A stretch of 64,000 nucleotides of DNA from Lytechinus variegatus. Its lineage: Eukaryota > Echinodermata > Echinoidea > Temnopleuroida > Toxopneustidae. This document shows, one piece after another, positions 1-11,800 of this stretch. Below the pieces are notes generated by a model, which was given only the letters and a program-made list of their open reading frames with translations, ran no database searches and was not told the DNA's origin. A program made the translations under genes and the position numbers. The stretch spans positions 4,569,501 through 4,633,500 of the forward strand of contig NC_054750.1 in NCBI RefSeq assembly GCF_018143015.1. The letters run 5' to 3'. Numbering within the stretch: position 1 is the first letter of the stretch; each line of letters opens with the position of its first letter.

Positions 1-360
1 GCATGTATCATCGATCGTTATTACTATCATTGCATAATATCGTGTAATCTTGTAATGACAACATCGTTTTTGTTACCAAAATGAATTATTTTCATTTTCG
101 GAAATACGAACCTTATTTAATTTTCGGATTAACGAACCTTATTTCGTTTTCGGATTAACGAACCTTCGGAATTACGAACCTTATTTCGTTTTCGGATTAA
201 ACGAACCTTCGGAATTACGAACCTTATTTCGTTTTCGGATTGACGAACCTTCGGAATTACGAACCTTCGGAATTACGAACCTTCGGAAATACGAACCTTC
301 GGAATAACCGTACCTTCATGACCTTCGGAATTACGAAGCTTCGGAATTACAAATGTATGC
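1..360 (+). repeat. Minisatellite block, copy 1 (cut by window edge)
   Basis: A non-repetitive leader (about 1-95) is followed by short degenerate repeats built on GGAATTACGAACCTT and a longer form with TTATTTCGTTTTCGGATTAA. The same leader plus array recurs at about 15328-15640 in the same orientation, so this is one dispersed repeat family and not a local accident. The short reading frames through it are by-products of the repeat. Confidence 0.85.
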
Positions 361-409
361 GGTCAAAGTTACCCCCTTATCCGTAGCTCAACTATTAAAA
401 ATATCGTGC

Positions 410-2230
410 TTTTTGGAGCCCCCAATGTGACAACGCAGTGTTTTGCTAGAGAGAAAAACACTTTTATTGTCTTGAAATCACTTGGAGGCAAAAGAATAGG
501 CTTTTCTCTTTGAGTTACATATAAAAAAGTGATGGCACAGCAAATCCTACCCTTTCAGGGGTCTTCCGAAGTCACCAACCCCTTTTTGTATTTTGCTCAT
601 TTCGGCTTGGAAAAATTCGCACAATCATTATCCCAATTGAGGCAATAGGCGTTTCCCCTTTGTAGTAAACCAATTTCATTTTTTTGTACTTGGGGATGAA
701 AAAAAATAGATTTTCTTCTATCAGCTGAATTTAAAGAAGAGCTTGCACAGCGAAGTCTATCCCTTACGAGGTTCGCTAAAGTCAATCACCCCTTTTCCAT
801 ATTTTGCCAATTTATGGAAATATCTATAAATCCAGAGCCCCATTGAGGCAAAAAGATGTTTCTGCTACAGTGTAAGCCACTTTTATTGCTTTAAAACCAC
901 TTGGAAACAAAAGAGTAGCCTTTCTTCTATGTGCTACGTATAAAGAAGTGATGGCACATCAAAGCCTACCCTTTCAGGGGTCTTCCTAAGTCACCAACCC
1001 CTTTTTGTATTTTGCTCATTTCGGCTTGGAAAAATTCGCACAATCATTATCCCAATTGAGGCAATAGGCGTTTCCCCTTTGCAGTAAACCGATTTCATTT
1101 TTTGTAAGCACTTGGGGATGAAAAAAATAGATTTTCTTCTATCAGCTGAATTTAAAGAAGAGCTTGCACAGCGAAGTCTATCCCTTACGGGGTTCGCTAA
1201 AGTCAATCACCCCTTTTCCATATTTTGCCAATTTATGGAAATATCTATAAATCTGGAGCCCCATTGTGGCAAAAAGATGTTTCTGCTACAGTGTAAGCCA
1301 CTTTTATTGTTTTAAAACCACTTGGAAACAAAAGAGTAGCCTTTCTTCTATTTGCTACGTATAAAGAAGTGATGACACATCAAAGCCTACATCCTTTAGG
1401 GGGCTGCTGAAATCCCCCACCCCTTTTGCGTATTTTGCCCATTTCTTGTAAAATTTTGGAGCCCCAATGAGGTAAAAGGTGTTTCCCCCTTTGCAGTAGA
1501 CCACTTTTATTCTTTGGAACCACTTGGAGATAACAAAATTAGATTTTCCTCCATCAGCTACATACAAAGAAGTGCTAGCACAGCAAACCCTACCTCTCAG
1601 GGGTTTGCCGAAGTCAACCATCACTTTTCCATATTTTGCCTATTTATGGAAAAATCTATCAATTCGGAGCCCTCATTGATGCAAATTTTTTTTCTATATA
1701 GCAAACCACTTTCATTGTTTCGTAACCACTTGGAGATAAAAAAGAAATCCTTTAAATATCAGCTACATATAAAAAAGTTCAGGCTCAGAAAAGCCTCCCC
1801 CCTTAGGGGTTCCCTAAGTCTCCCCATCCTTTTTGCCTATTTCCCCTCCTTATCTTATTTATAATTTATGGGGAAAATCTGCCAATTTGGAGCCCCTATT
1901 AGGGCAAAACGTTGTTTCTGCTCTATAGAAAACCTCTTTCATTGTTTTGTAACCACTTGGAGATAAAAAACGTAGATTTTCCTCTATCAACTACAATAAA
2001 GAAGTGCTGGCTCAGCAAAGCCTACCTATCTTAGGGGTTCCCAAAGTCTCAAAATCGTTATGGTTAAGTCACTTTTGTTATTTGAAACTTAAAGATGAGT
2101 AGGTTTAGTCTATCAGCACATCGACCATTCCCTCTTAAGGGACTCCAAATTGACAGATTTTCCCATAAATTGTCAAAATACGGCGCATCAACCCCTTCCC
2201 TCTTCAGGGGCTCCAAAGTGACAGATTTTT
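410..2230 (+). repeat. Degenerate tandem array, ~210-bp unit, 419-bp dimer
   Basis: Blocks with CCCCTTTTCCATATTTTGCC, AAGAAGTG(A/C)TGGCACA and GGCAAAA recur across the stretch. GTCACCAACC starts at 571 and again at 990, a 419-bp period made of two diverged half-units of about 210 bp. The first two dimers are close copies; later units (1400-2230) drift. All short reading frames here are repeat-derived and no gene is supported. Confidence 0.85.
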
Positions 2231-2280
2231 CCCATAAATTGGCAAAATACGGAAAAAGTGTGACTTCGGTATATAGTTAA

Positions 2281-2814
2281 ATAGTAGTATAATAGAATGT
2301 GGCAGGTCTAATAGCTACATCTTATTTTTCTCTTGAACTCTGAGATCGAGCAAGCAGAAAATGTCATTATTTTGGTGTACAATGTCACGTGAATAGCATA
2401 TGATAATTTCCGTGCCTAGACCCTTTCATGTTAAACAATTAATACAGACCAACCAGAATCGAATTTATGTATTTAATGTTAATAGTAACAATGTTCTTGT
2501 GGTATAAATCTTTGCTTTATTCTGATATACCGATAGTTTGAGGAAGTCAATGTTTATAGTATATCGAGGCCGGAATTTATATGATTTGTAATTGGGTCCG
2601 AGTACATAGTATTACACTGGCGTCGTCTGCTACGTAAACTTAATGGGCGAATATGACCAAAATTAACCATTATATTTATGCAAATTAGAACACTTTCCCC
2701 TATTCGGATTTTCTGGGACTTTTAGTATGGTCGTCTATGGACCTCAAAGAAATGTTCTGCATTGAAATAAATTCTGTTGCAATTTGTTCCAAGTGAAAAG
2801 TTAAAATGACTCGA
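2281..2814. other. Unassigned AT-rich spacer
   Basis: No exon, RNA gene or recognisable repeat was found between the 419-bp array and the inverted minisatellite. The reading frame at its right edge is created by the repeat. Confidence 0.5.
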
Positions 2815-3300
2815 CCATTATTCCGAAGGTTCGATAATCCGAAAACGAAATAAGGTTCGTGGTTCCGAAGGTTCGTCAATCCGAAAACGAAATAAGGTTC
2901 GTTATTCCGAAGGTTCGTTAGTCCGATAACGAAATAAGGTTCGTTAATCCGAAAACGAAATAAGGTTCGTTTTTCCAAAGGTTCGTTAATCCGAACACGA
3001 AATAAGGTTCGTTAATCCAAAAACGAAATAAGGTTCGTTAATCCGAAAACGAAATAAGGTTCGTTAATCCGAAAACGAAATAAGGTTCGTGAATCCGAAA
3101 ACGAAATAAGGTTCGTTAATCCGAAAACGAAATAAGGTTCGTTAATCCGAAAACGAAATAAGGTTCGTTAATCCGAAAACGAAATATGGTTCGTTAATCC
3201 GAAAACGAAATAAGGTTCGTTAATCCGAAAACGAAATAAGGTTCGTTTTTCCGAAGGTTCGTTACTCCGAAAACAAAATAAGGTTCGTTAATCCGAAAAA
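2815..3300 (-). repeat. 26-bp minisatellite, inverted relative to 1-360
   Basis: About 17 units of a 26-bp repeat with core TTCGTTAATCCGAAAACGAA followed by ATAAGG run through here. This is the reverse complement of the GAACCTTATTTCGTTTTCGG units at 1-360 and 15420-15630. The two arrays therefore face each other around the 419-bp tandem array, a foldback-like layout. Confidence 0.9.
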
Positions 3301-3779
3301 TAAAACCGGGAAAGCAGAGGCAAGGGGGGTGGACACTTGCCGTTCAATTGTTATGAGGATGGGAACGCAAGGGCGGCCGAGCCGCCGAACGAATTTTCGT
3401 TTGGGGGTAAAGCCAAAAAATGAAACTCATACGTCAAAGTGGACAGTTTGGTGATATTTTCATCTGAAGATTATCATATGCTTGAAGTCATTGTGTGTTT
3501 GATAGTGATTAAGTAGAGAAAAACCTTTTATGAAGTGATTTCTTATTATGGCAAAACGTGTATTTAGGCTTTATTTTTCGGGAGAGAGTATAATGAGCGA
3601 GCGGCTTGGTAAAACAAATTCAAAGGTGAAGTTGTAAAACGTTTTTTTGGGGTCAATTATTCTTTAAATGGCATTATTGCGAGGTGTTGCGATCGTGAAT
3701 CACAAGCTAAAACTTAAGGTTATGAAATAATTAATGTAAGGGGAAGACTTGCAATTACAAAAAAATATTTTTATGTTAC
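3301..3779. other. Unassigned spacer
   Basis: No coding potential is visible. A small GC-rich palindromic spot (GGCGGCCGAGCCGCC, about 3372) is the only notable feature. Confidence 0.4.
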
Positions 3780-4868
3780 TATATAGAATTTTTGCTGGCG
3801 CTTCGCGCCATAATTGCCTGTTCGATGGGATTCATATCTTGCTCAATAAGCTGATGTGGAGCAAGTTTTGAAGTCAATATGCAAAACATATTTTAGCTCG
3901 GACATCGAGCTTTCATTATTTTTTTTTCATTTGCAAATTAAGGTGCTCTGTAAAATGTCCGTTTTATGGTCTACATATCAGCATTTTAAGCTCACGCTGC
4001 GTGGTCACATTGTTTGATTTGCCAAGTTTATAGTGTCTACGTGTATTCCATAATGTTCCATTACACAAATGTGTTCAGAATGCCCAGATTTTAGGTCTAA
4101 ATATAAAACATGCGCGATAGCCTGCATGTTCTTTATATATCCAGTTTTACATCAGAATATCAATAATTGTCTGCTCACGCTTCACGATCGCATTATTAAT
4201 GATACCCAATTGACTATATCCTACTTATGACTTACAAAATATGAATAGAGTGTCCCGCTTTTAGGTCTAAAATCTCAATTTTCTTCCTCTTGCGCTTCGC
4301 GCTCGCATCAATTGTTTAGTTACATACCTATCCCATTAATTAATACAAAAAGTGCTTAGAATGACCATTTTTTTTTTAGGTCAGAATGTCAAAAAAATTT
4401 GCTCGCGCTTCGCGCTCGCATTATTGAAATATATACCGTCTTCGTGGGTAACTGTAAGCAGACCTTAACAGGTCCCTTTTCGATAATGCTAGAAAGTTGA
4501 TAAAAAATTATGTTCATGCTTGGGGGTACATATGAATCTTGTTAAGGATCACACATAACATTGCCCAGAAAATTAAATTTTCAGGAAAAATACATTGAAG
4601 TAAAAAAAAAATCGCTCGCGCTTCGCGCTCGCACTTTTTATAAGGCTTATGAGATTATTTTATGTTTATGTTGTTTTATAAGAATAAAACTAAGAAGTGA
4701 CTGATATAGGTGAAGATAATTTCTGGCCTGGTCCCCTATTGGCGAAAGTCGGATCCGCCCTTGTGGACACATAGACACACACCGGAAAATGGCCGGTGCC
4801 CCCCCCCCCCTGAAAAAGCAAGGACCCCCCAGTGCCCCCCGGGAAAAAAATCCTAGCTACGCCACTGC
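3780..4868 (-). mobile_element. Remnant of hAT-type non-autonomous element with mirror-motif units
   Basis: Degenerate units of roughly 100-200 bp each carry GCTCGCGCTTCGCGCTCGC or a variant (near 3797, 4300, 4400 and 4613). The stretch ends in a C-rich run and CTACGCCACTG at 4858-4868, which matches the terminus of the complete copies at 22671-24188 and 55515-58442. The opposite end (CAGTGGCGTA) was not found, so this copy is truncated or rearranged. Confidence 0.6.
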
Positions 4869-5209
4869 TCCTGTTATATCTGAATCTTCATGTACTTCAA
4901 ATTGTGAACTGTCAACTGCAACTGACGATTAAATACTTTGTGATTTGAACTGTACAACTTTCTGCAAAGTTCCTTCATTACGCTTCCCTTCAATAATCAC
5001 CGATCCCATTCCCCAACACGACACTTGATCTCAGAAGAATGTGATCGTATTTTTATTTTCGAACAGTTTTTTAGGTAAATATACACAGCTTTTCCCATGT
5101 AATCCGTGTTTCTTTATGACTTTTAAATCATTACGGTGTTGAGAACGAGATATGGATCAGAAAAGGCAGGCTGATTGCATAAACCCCTTCTAAATCAGAT
5201 GCAAAGCGT

Positions 5210-5992
5210 ATGGCTGTTGATGGCGTTAACCGTGCGGGTGTTGCGGGCGAGTCCCGGGGCAAGCCGGCCCAGTTGGCTGCTCCACGTTCGCTGGATTTTC
5301 CGAATGTTGCCGGTGATGATGACCCTCCCCCCACTTGGTTTTTGCGGTTTTTCCAGGCCTTTGAACGACGCATGGATGAAAAGATTACCTTCAAATTGAA
5401 TGAGCTGTGTGTTAAAGTTAAAGAACATGATGAATTCATTGCAGCTTGCAAGTTAGAGATGGAGAGTCTCCATGATGAAATCAAAGTGTTGAGAAAAGAT
5501 AAGTCTAACCTAGTAGAAAAGCTGGATGATCTGGAAAACAGGAGTAGGAGGTGCAACCTCATTTTCCATGGAGTCCCGGAGTCAAAGAAACCGGAGAAGG
5601 AGGAAGGTCTCGCTGTTGTGGAGGAGTTACTCACAGGGTTTGTTGGCCTACCAAAGCAAGATTATGTGATCGAGAGATGTCACAGAACCCCGAGCTATCC
5701 CCTTAGCCCCAGACAGGATCAGAAGATGCCTCCTCGTATGATCCATGTTGCCTTCGCTTCTTACCCCACCAAAGAGCGGGTACGAAAAGCTTGTATCGCC
5801 AAGTTTAAGTCCACATCTTTTAAGGGTAGCAAGATTTACGTGAGTGATGACTTTTCCAAAAGAGTTATCCTGCTTAAGAAGGAAAAGATGAGCAAATTCA
5901 AGAGCCTCAAGGAGGAGAACAAGAAGCCTTTCTTTCTCTACCCAGATCGCCTAGCATATAGAGGACTTGAAGGAAAGCTGATCTTTGTTTGA
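5210..5992 (+). CDS. LINE ORF1 protein (L1 ORF1p-like RNA-binding protein)
   Basis: An uninterrupted 260-residue frame. Residues about 55-115 form a heptad-like charged helix (predicted coiled coil, LEMESLHDEIKVLRKDKSNL). The segment that follows has the RRM start typical of L1 ORF1 proteins (NLIFHGVPE, about 132-140), then CHRTP, and a basic C-terminal domain. L1 ORF1p forms trimers that coat LINE RNA and act as a chaperone during target-primed reverse transcription; that role is family knowledge. It is followed by the ORF2 remnant on the same strand. The frame being open does not show that it is expressed, since the partner ORF2 is broken. The frame opens with the ATG at 5210 and no better in-frame start is evident. 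Confidence 0.8.
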   Translation: MAVDGVNRAGVAGESRGKPAQLAAPRSLDFPNVAGDDDPPPTWFLRFFQAFERRMDEKITFKLNELCVKVKEHDEFIAACKLEMESLHDEIKVLRKDKSNLVEKLDDLENRSRRCNLIFHGVPESKKPEKEEGLAVVEELLTGFVGLPKQDYVIERCHRTPSYPLSPRQDQKMPPRMIHVAFASYPTKERVRKACIAKFKSTSFKGSKIYVSDDFSKRVILLKKEKMSKFKSLKEENKKPFFLYPDRLAYRGLEGKLIFV

Positions 5993-6606
5993 ACAGTGAC
6001 TGAGCTAGGTACACATTTTGTTTTGTATTGCTTCGCATTCTTGAGAGGAAGTTTACCATTCAAGGATTTCATTGTTACATTTGTTTTTTTTAAATAATAA
6101 TACATACATGTATGTACAGTACAAGTATGATAGTTGTTTTAATATTACTCTGACCTATTTTTGCATAAATTCTTACATATTTTGTAGAAATCTGGTTTGT
6201 TGTTTATCTGTTTCAATTGTTACATGGATGGTGTAGCTTTGTTTACTATCTTAATCTTGCCTAAGAGACTGTCTGAATATATATCTTTTTTCCCATTCCC
6301 CATTTGTTTGCTGTGCTAGTAGAGCCGTTTGTTGATTTGAGGCTTTGCTTCCATCTGGTGCAGCTGTGCGCTCCCCCTTTTCTTCTTGTCTTTGATGCCC
6401 CCCCCCCTTTTAGTGATGATTTTAATACATGTAAGTAGCAGAATACTCTTGTTTTGTTTGTGTGATTATTATGGCCTATTTCTCAATATCTTTATTTACT
6501 ACTCTTTTTACTGTTCTACTGCATTTTCATGCATTGTGAATGTATTTTCATGGTTATGGCTTTGTAGTAATGGATATTGTACCTTAACAGTGTTTTTATA
6601 TGTATT

Positions 6607-7601
6607 AAATTTACATTCTTTTAACCGTCGAGGGTTGCAGGACTATACTAAGCGAAGAAAAATCTTTCATTATTTTCGTTCCCTGAATTGTGATATTTTG
6701 TTTCTTCTGGAAGTGATGATGAAAGATTGTGGCAAACTCAATGGGGGGGGGGACATGCTTTCTTTGCAAGCTTTGCGTCAAATTGTCATGGTTTAGCAAT
6801 ACTGATTAGAAACTCGATCACCTGAAGGTGAAATCCCTATTTAAAGATCCAGATGGTAGATTTTTAATCTTGAATGCTATATTAAATGAACTTCCGTTAA
6901 CTCTTGTAAATGTTTATGCTCCAAATAATGATGATGCCGATTTTTTACTACAAGTATTTGCTGAAATTGATAACCATGAATTTTCTTCTTTGCTAGAAGC
7001 TGGTGATTTTAACACTGTGATTGGCCATCTTGATTATCAAGGTTCCAGACTCCAGCACTCCAATTCGAAATCTCGTGAAATGCTTTCTGTGATAATGGAA
7101 GAATATGGTTTATGTGACGTGTGGAGATCCTTCAACCCGGCCTTAAAGAAGTACACAAGACATAAAAAAATCCCTCGAGTTTTATCAAGATTGGATTTTA
7201 TCTTGGTTTCAGACAATTTCTTTAACAACTGTAAAAAATCAAATATTTTGCCGGGTATCCAATCTGACCATTCAGCTGTTTCTTTGCAATTTTCTGATAA
7301 TCAAGCACCCAAAGGCAGGGGCTACTGGAAATTGAATACTCATTATTTACACCATGACAATGATTATATCAATTTATTAAAGGAAAATATAAAGTTATTT
7401 AAGTCCATAGATATAAACTCCCAATGCGATGCTAATGTTATATGGGACGAATACTCGGCAAGAAAGAAAAAAGATAGGAATAAAGAAAAAAATGAATTAA
7501 TAGAGGGCATCAACAAAATTAAAACACAATTATCAACAAATAGCTCAATCCTTTCTGATGAACATATGTTCGTACAGCTTGAAGAACTGGAAGACAAATG
7601 A
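6607..7601 (+). pseudogene. LINE ORF2 endonuclease remnant
   Basis: An apurinic-like endonuclease domain in two frames. The first part (6607-6796) reads GLQDYTKRRKIFHYF...DILFL, the start of L1 ORF2; a stop and frame change near 6795-6828 break it. The second part keeps LVNVYAPN, GDFNTVI, LSRLDFILVS and the catalytic SDHSAVSL block, so most of the fold is present. Its end runs into the linker before the reverse transcriptase. The frameshift and downstream loss of the polymerase mark it as dead. Confidence 0.82.
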
Positions 7602-7639
7602 AATAATATATATGAGTTTGAAACCAAAGGTCTGATAAT

Positions 7640-8505
7640 TAGATCTAGGTAAGATGGTTGGAGGAAGGAGAGAAGAGTAGCAAATATTTTTGTAACCTTG
7701 ATTTGTTTAACCCTCCACTTCCTGGCCATAAATTATTTGAAGAGCTTGTATTAGATTTTGATATTTCTTCCGGTGATAGAAAGAAATACAATTTTTTGAT
7801 TAAAAATATACCTGAAAAGTGGATTAAAAATTTTGACATTGATATATTTGGTGTTCATGTTACCATAGTGCACAAGCTTTTAACCATGAAAAGAGTCCCC
7901 AAGATTGTGTATAATACCCTGTTGGGTCGTCATGCTCCTGAAAAGAGATATTCTTATTGGTGTAATGTTTTACCTGTACAATCTGTTATTTCAAACTGGG
8001 AAAAAATACATGTTACCATTTTTTTTGTACAATCGATTCAAAATTAATATCATTTTACTTTAAATTGTTCCATAAGACTATAGCTCTCAATGACTTTTTA
8101 CATAAAATCAAAAGAAGAGACTCGCCAATCTGTTCATTTTGTGACAAAGAGAATGAAACATTGGATCATTTATTTTGCGAGTGCGACAAAGTCACTCCGA
8201 TTTGGATTGACATGTTAGATGTCATTTCCCAGAAATGTGGAATAAGTATTAATGTAACAAATTTTGAAAAAATGTTTGGAATTTGCAGTGATAATTTTCT
8301 TTCATATTTGTTTTTGCTTTTGAAATACTACATCTATACTTGTAAATTTAAAGGCAACCTTCCAAATTTTATTGCATTTAAATGTTTGTCAAGAAACAAA
8401 GGGAGATTGAATATATGTCAGCCAAAAAGAGAAATAAATTGCCAATTCACTTTAAGAAATGGCGTTTCACCTTTTAAACTTCCTGCATATTCGATGCATT
8501 TCTAA
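7640..8505 (+). pseudogene. LINE ORF2 linker and C-terminal remnant; reverse transcriptase deleted
   Basis: The frame from 7658 begins with EEGEKSSKYF, the segment that normally precedes the L1 reverse transcriptase. It then jumps directly to sequence typical of the ORF2 C-terminus (RVPKIVYNTLLGRHAPEKR). After a break at about 8047 the frame from 8065 has ICSFCDKENETLDHLFCEC, the CCHC-type knuckle found near the end of L1/Tx1 ORF2. No polymerase motif such as FADD lies between, so a deletion of more than 1 kb has its junction near 7700. Confidence 0.78.
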
Positions 8506-8865
8506 GGTTTTTTTCTATTATTTATATCCCATATATTTTGTTTACTTTGTGAATTTTAATGCTTTATCTCCCTTGTCTAAGACTTATTACGCAACTTTCG
8601 ATAGCTGAAATTCCAGTCATAATATTTCACCTGCTATTGTTGTACATGTACGGTTATACATTCACTCTTTTTTCATTGTTCTTTATTGTTATGAACTCTT
8701 CCTAAAAGAAATTGGCCTTTTACTTCGATTTTGTATATATATATCTGCTACTTGTCTATTCTTTTTCGATGTAACTTTTTTATTTTTTGCCAATCAGACA
8801 AATTGTTTGTAAATTTTGTGATTTGACATTGATTTCCTAATAAACATATAATTATAAAAAAAAAT

Positions 8866-11800
8866 CTTATTTGTGTTTCTAGTTGTTCGGGAGGATACTT
8901 TCTCTATATAAATAAACTTATCACAAAGCACCTGGGGAGCAGCTTCGTGTAAACATTTATGAACCATTAAGCAAGATGCTCTAAAAAAGACATTGCGTAT
9001 TTTGGGCCAGGATAATATTTTGAAAATTTGTTCAGATGGAGTTTCCCAAGAGAAGTTAGATACCATGTTTGCCGCCCTCTTATGTAATCTCTCTAACTTA
9101 CTGTGATTAATTTCAGATCTTCCCGACCAGACGGTACAGCAATACATTATATGGGGCATTACAAATGCCCAATACAGCTTATTCAATTGTGCTTTATCAA
9201 AATACTGTTTACAGCGACGAATAGTTCCTAGTTTTTGTTTTACAATTAAAGCTATGCTGTCAACATGTTTTTTAAAGTCGAGATTGTTATCTATAATAAC
9301 TCCTAAACATTTATATTCATTTACACATTCCAATTGACATCCATTTAACACTATCGATAGCATATTGCTGTCTAGTGTTCTTAGCTTTTGTTTTGATCCT
9401 AGTAGCATCGTTTTGGTCTTGTCACTATTCAAAATCAACTTGTTTTTATTGAGCCAAGAGTCCAAATCCCTGAGAGCTTTTGACAGTTTTAGCTCGACCT
9501 CTTGCTTCGATCCCCCCAAACAGAAATAGTAGTATCGTCAGCATACATGTAAACGGTGCCATTTGGTATAGCGTTTGGGAGATCATTAATGAATAAAGTG
9601 AAAAGTATCGGGGCTAAGATCGAACCCTGTGGCACACCCATTGTAATGTTTCGTAGAGTAGATTTTTCTTTTCCTAATGATACATATTGTTGGCGGTTTT
9701 TCAAGTAAGAATCAAACCATTTGATGACATTAGGTGAGAATCCATATTGATATAATTTATCTAATAGTAGGGAATGGTTAACCGTATCAAATGCACGTCG
9801 AAGGTCTATAAAAGCTATACCATTCAGGTGTCCTTTATCTACATTCTCTGACCATTGATTCACCATGCATAATAAAGCTGTTTCGCATGAATGCTTAGGG
9901 CGAAACCCAAACTGATTCTTATATAAGTAGTCTTTCTGAGATATATAATCAAAAACGTTTAAATACACTGCCCTCTCGATTATTTTAGATAAAATCGGCA
10001 GTATAGATACAGGCCTGTAGTTTTCAGTGTGGCTGAATCCCCTCCTTTTGGAATCGGTTGGACTCTGGCTATTTTCCAAGCATCAGGGTATACAGAAGAC
10101 TTTAAGGACAGATTCAATATATATACTAAGCTTCCTATTACACAAGGAATATCACAAATATATTTCAGTATTTTGACGGAGAGTTCGTCATATCCAGTTG
10201 CTTTTTTGCAACTATAAGATTTTATCTCTTTGATGACGAAATCTATAGAAATAATAGAGAAATTTAAACAAATCACTTTTTATCTGCTTTTCCGAATTTT
10301 CTTCATTAATGTGTTCACACTCTTCGGAATTCTCAACACTTTGTTCAAAATTGTTAGTGAGTTCCTGAACTGAGTCAATAAAATATGTATTGAAGAGCTC
10401 AACAATTTCTTTCAAGTCAGATATTTCGGTATCGTTTACGTTCAATGTCATATTTTTAGGTTGCTTTTTCTTAGTCAGACGCCTCATAACATCCCACAAT
10501 GCATTTGCGTTACCTGATTTAACATCTAATAAAGAGGTAATATATGATTTTTTAAGCTTATTGAGTTTCCTTGTCACAAGATTTCTATACCTTTTATATT
10601 GATTCCAAAGATATGATGACGACAGTTTGATTGCTTTTTCATGTAAGTAATCCCTTGTATTCATCAATGCAATTACATCACCTGTCACCCACGGACACGC
10701 CTTGTTTCGTATACGTTTTCTTTTGTATGGTGCACATTTGTTTATAATTTCCATCAGCGGCTTGTACCATATGTCCCATGCACAATTTACATCTTCACAT
10801 TGATATACATCTTCAAAATGAACTTGGGATAATAAAGACTGAAATTCAGAGAATTCAAAGCCTTTGAAATCTCTCCATTCTATAATATTTTCTTTTTGAT
10901 TAATATCTGTATCACCATAGACAGTAAAAATCATATAGTGATCACTGAAAGATGTTTTTGTTACTGGCATTCATTGAGTGGTTGTCTATATCAGTGGAAT
11001 ATATAAGATCAATAATAGTTTGTGACGTTGTCGTCACTCGTGTTGGTATATCAATTAATTGATCAAACAAAAAACCAGTCATGATTTCATCAAGAGATCG
11101 AGACATAGAATCAATATAGCATGGAGACATATCACAGTTCAGATCTCCAAATAATATAATTTCTACATCTGTGTTTGTAATAGCTTGATTTAACATTCTG
11201 TTCAATAAATCAAAAAAATTAGACCCCGAGTTCGGTGGTCTGTATATAACACATATAAGCATTGTTTTTGAGTGTTTTATTGACAGTTTAACCCAAAGAG
11301 CTTCAATATCGTGACACACGATATTATTTTCATACAAACAATTTATGTCATCTTTCACGTAGAGTGCTACACCTCCTCCATGTCGATTGCCATGATTGCG
11401 GTCTTTGCGGAAAACATTGTAGTGTTCAATATCTAATTCAGAATCAGATATTGTACCATCACATTTGGTCTCCGAGATGGTAACAACATGGAAAGGATGA
11501 TTTTGTAGAAAAAAATTAAGTTCAGATACCTTTGACACTAGTGAATTTATATTAATGTGACATAATTTCAAACCCTTATTTGGAATAAATCTAAACAACT
11601 TATCCTGGATTCCGAAATATTTACATGTATGGACCCAATTCACATCATGTTGTGAGTGAAATGAAAAAGTACTCATAGAGCTGTTTTCATCATAATTGTT
11701 AACATTTAACTGTGAGGATTGTTTAGAAGGTTCTTTGCTGTCGTGAGGCAGTCCATCCAATCCTTTGGAAACATTCTGTTCTCTGGTTTCCGTCGTGACT
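8866..11800 (-). pseudogene. CR1-like LINE ORF2 (endonuclease-reverse transcriptase), frameshifted
   Basis: The endonuclease piece (11800-10965) shows LCHININSL, TISETKCDG, ICVIYRPPNS, LFGDLNCD and, after a frame change near 10965, SFSDHYMIF. The linker piece ends with a frame change near 10255. The reverse transcriptase shows ARVQPIPKGG, then after a change near 10040 ENYRPVSILP, FIDLRRAFDTVNH, GVPQGSILAPILF and the catalytic MYADDTT. A last change near 9515 leads to the thumb and C-terminal part (LILNSDKTKTMLLGS, CCTVWSG). All catalytic blocks are recognisable, but the frame is broken at least four times. In a live element this enzyme nicks DNA and copies LINE RNA into the site. Confidence 0.85.

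Larger units (their letters stand above)
5150..8865 (+). mobile_element. L1/Tx1-type LINE, internally deleted
   Basis: In order the element holds an ORF1, a linker, a damaged endonuclease, a deletion junction near 7700 and a C-terminal zinc-knuckle remnant, then AATAAA (about 8839) and an A-run (8857-8865). The tail directly abuts a CR1-like LINE on the opposite strand. The reverse transcriptase core of ORF2, normally over 1 kb, is missing, so the copy cannot move itself. The 5' boundary is uncertain. Confidence 0.85.
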
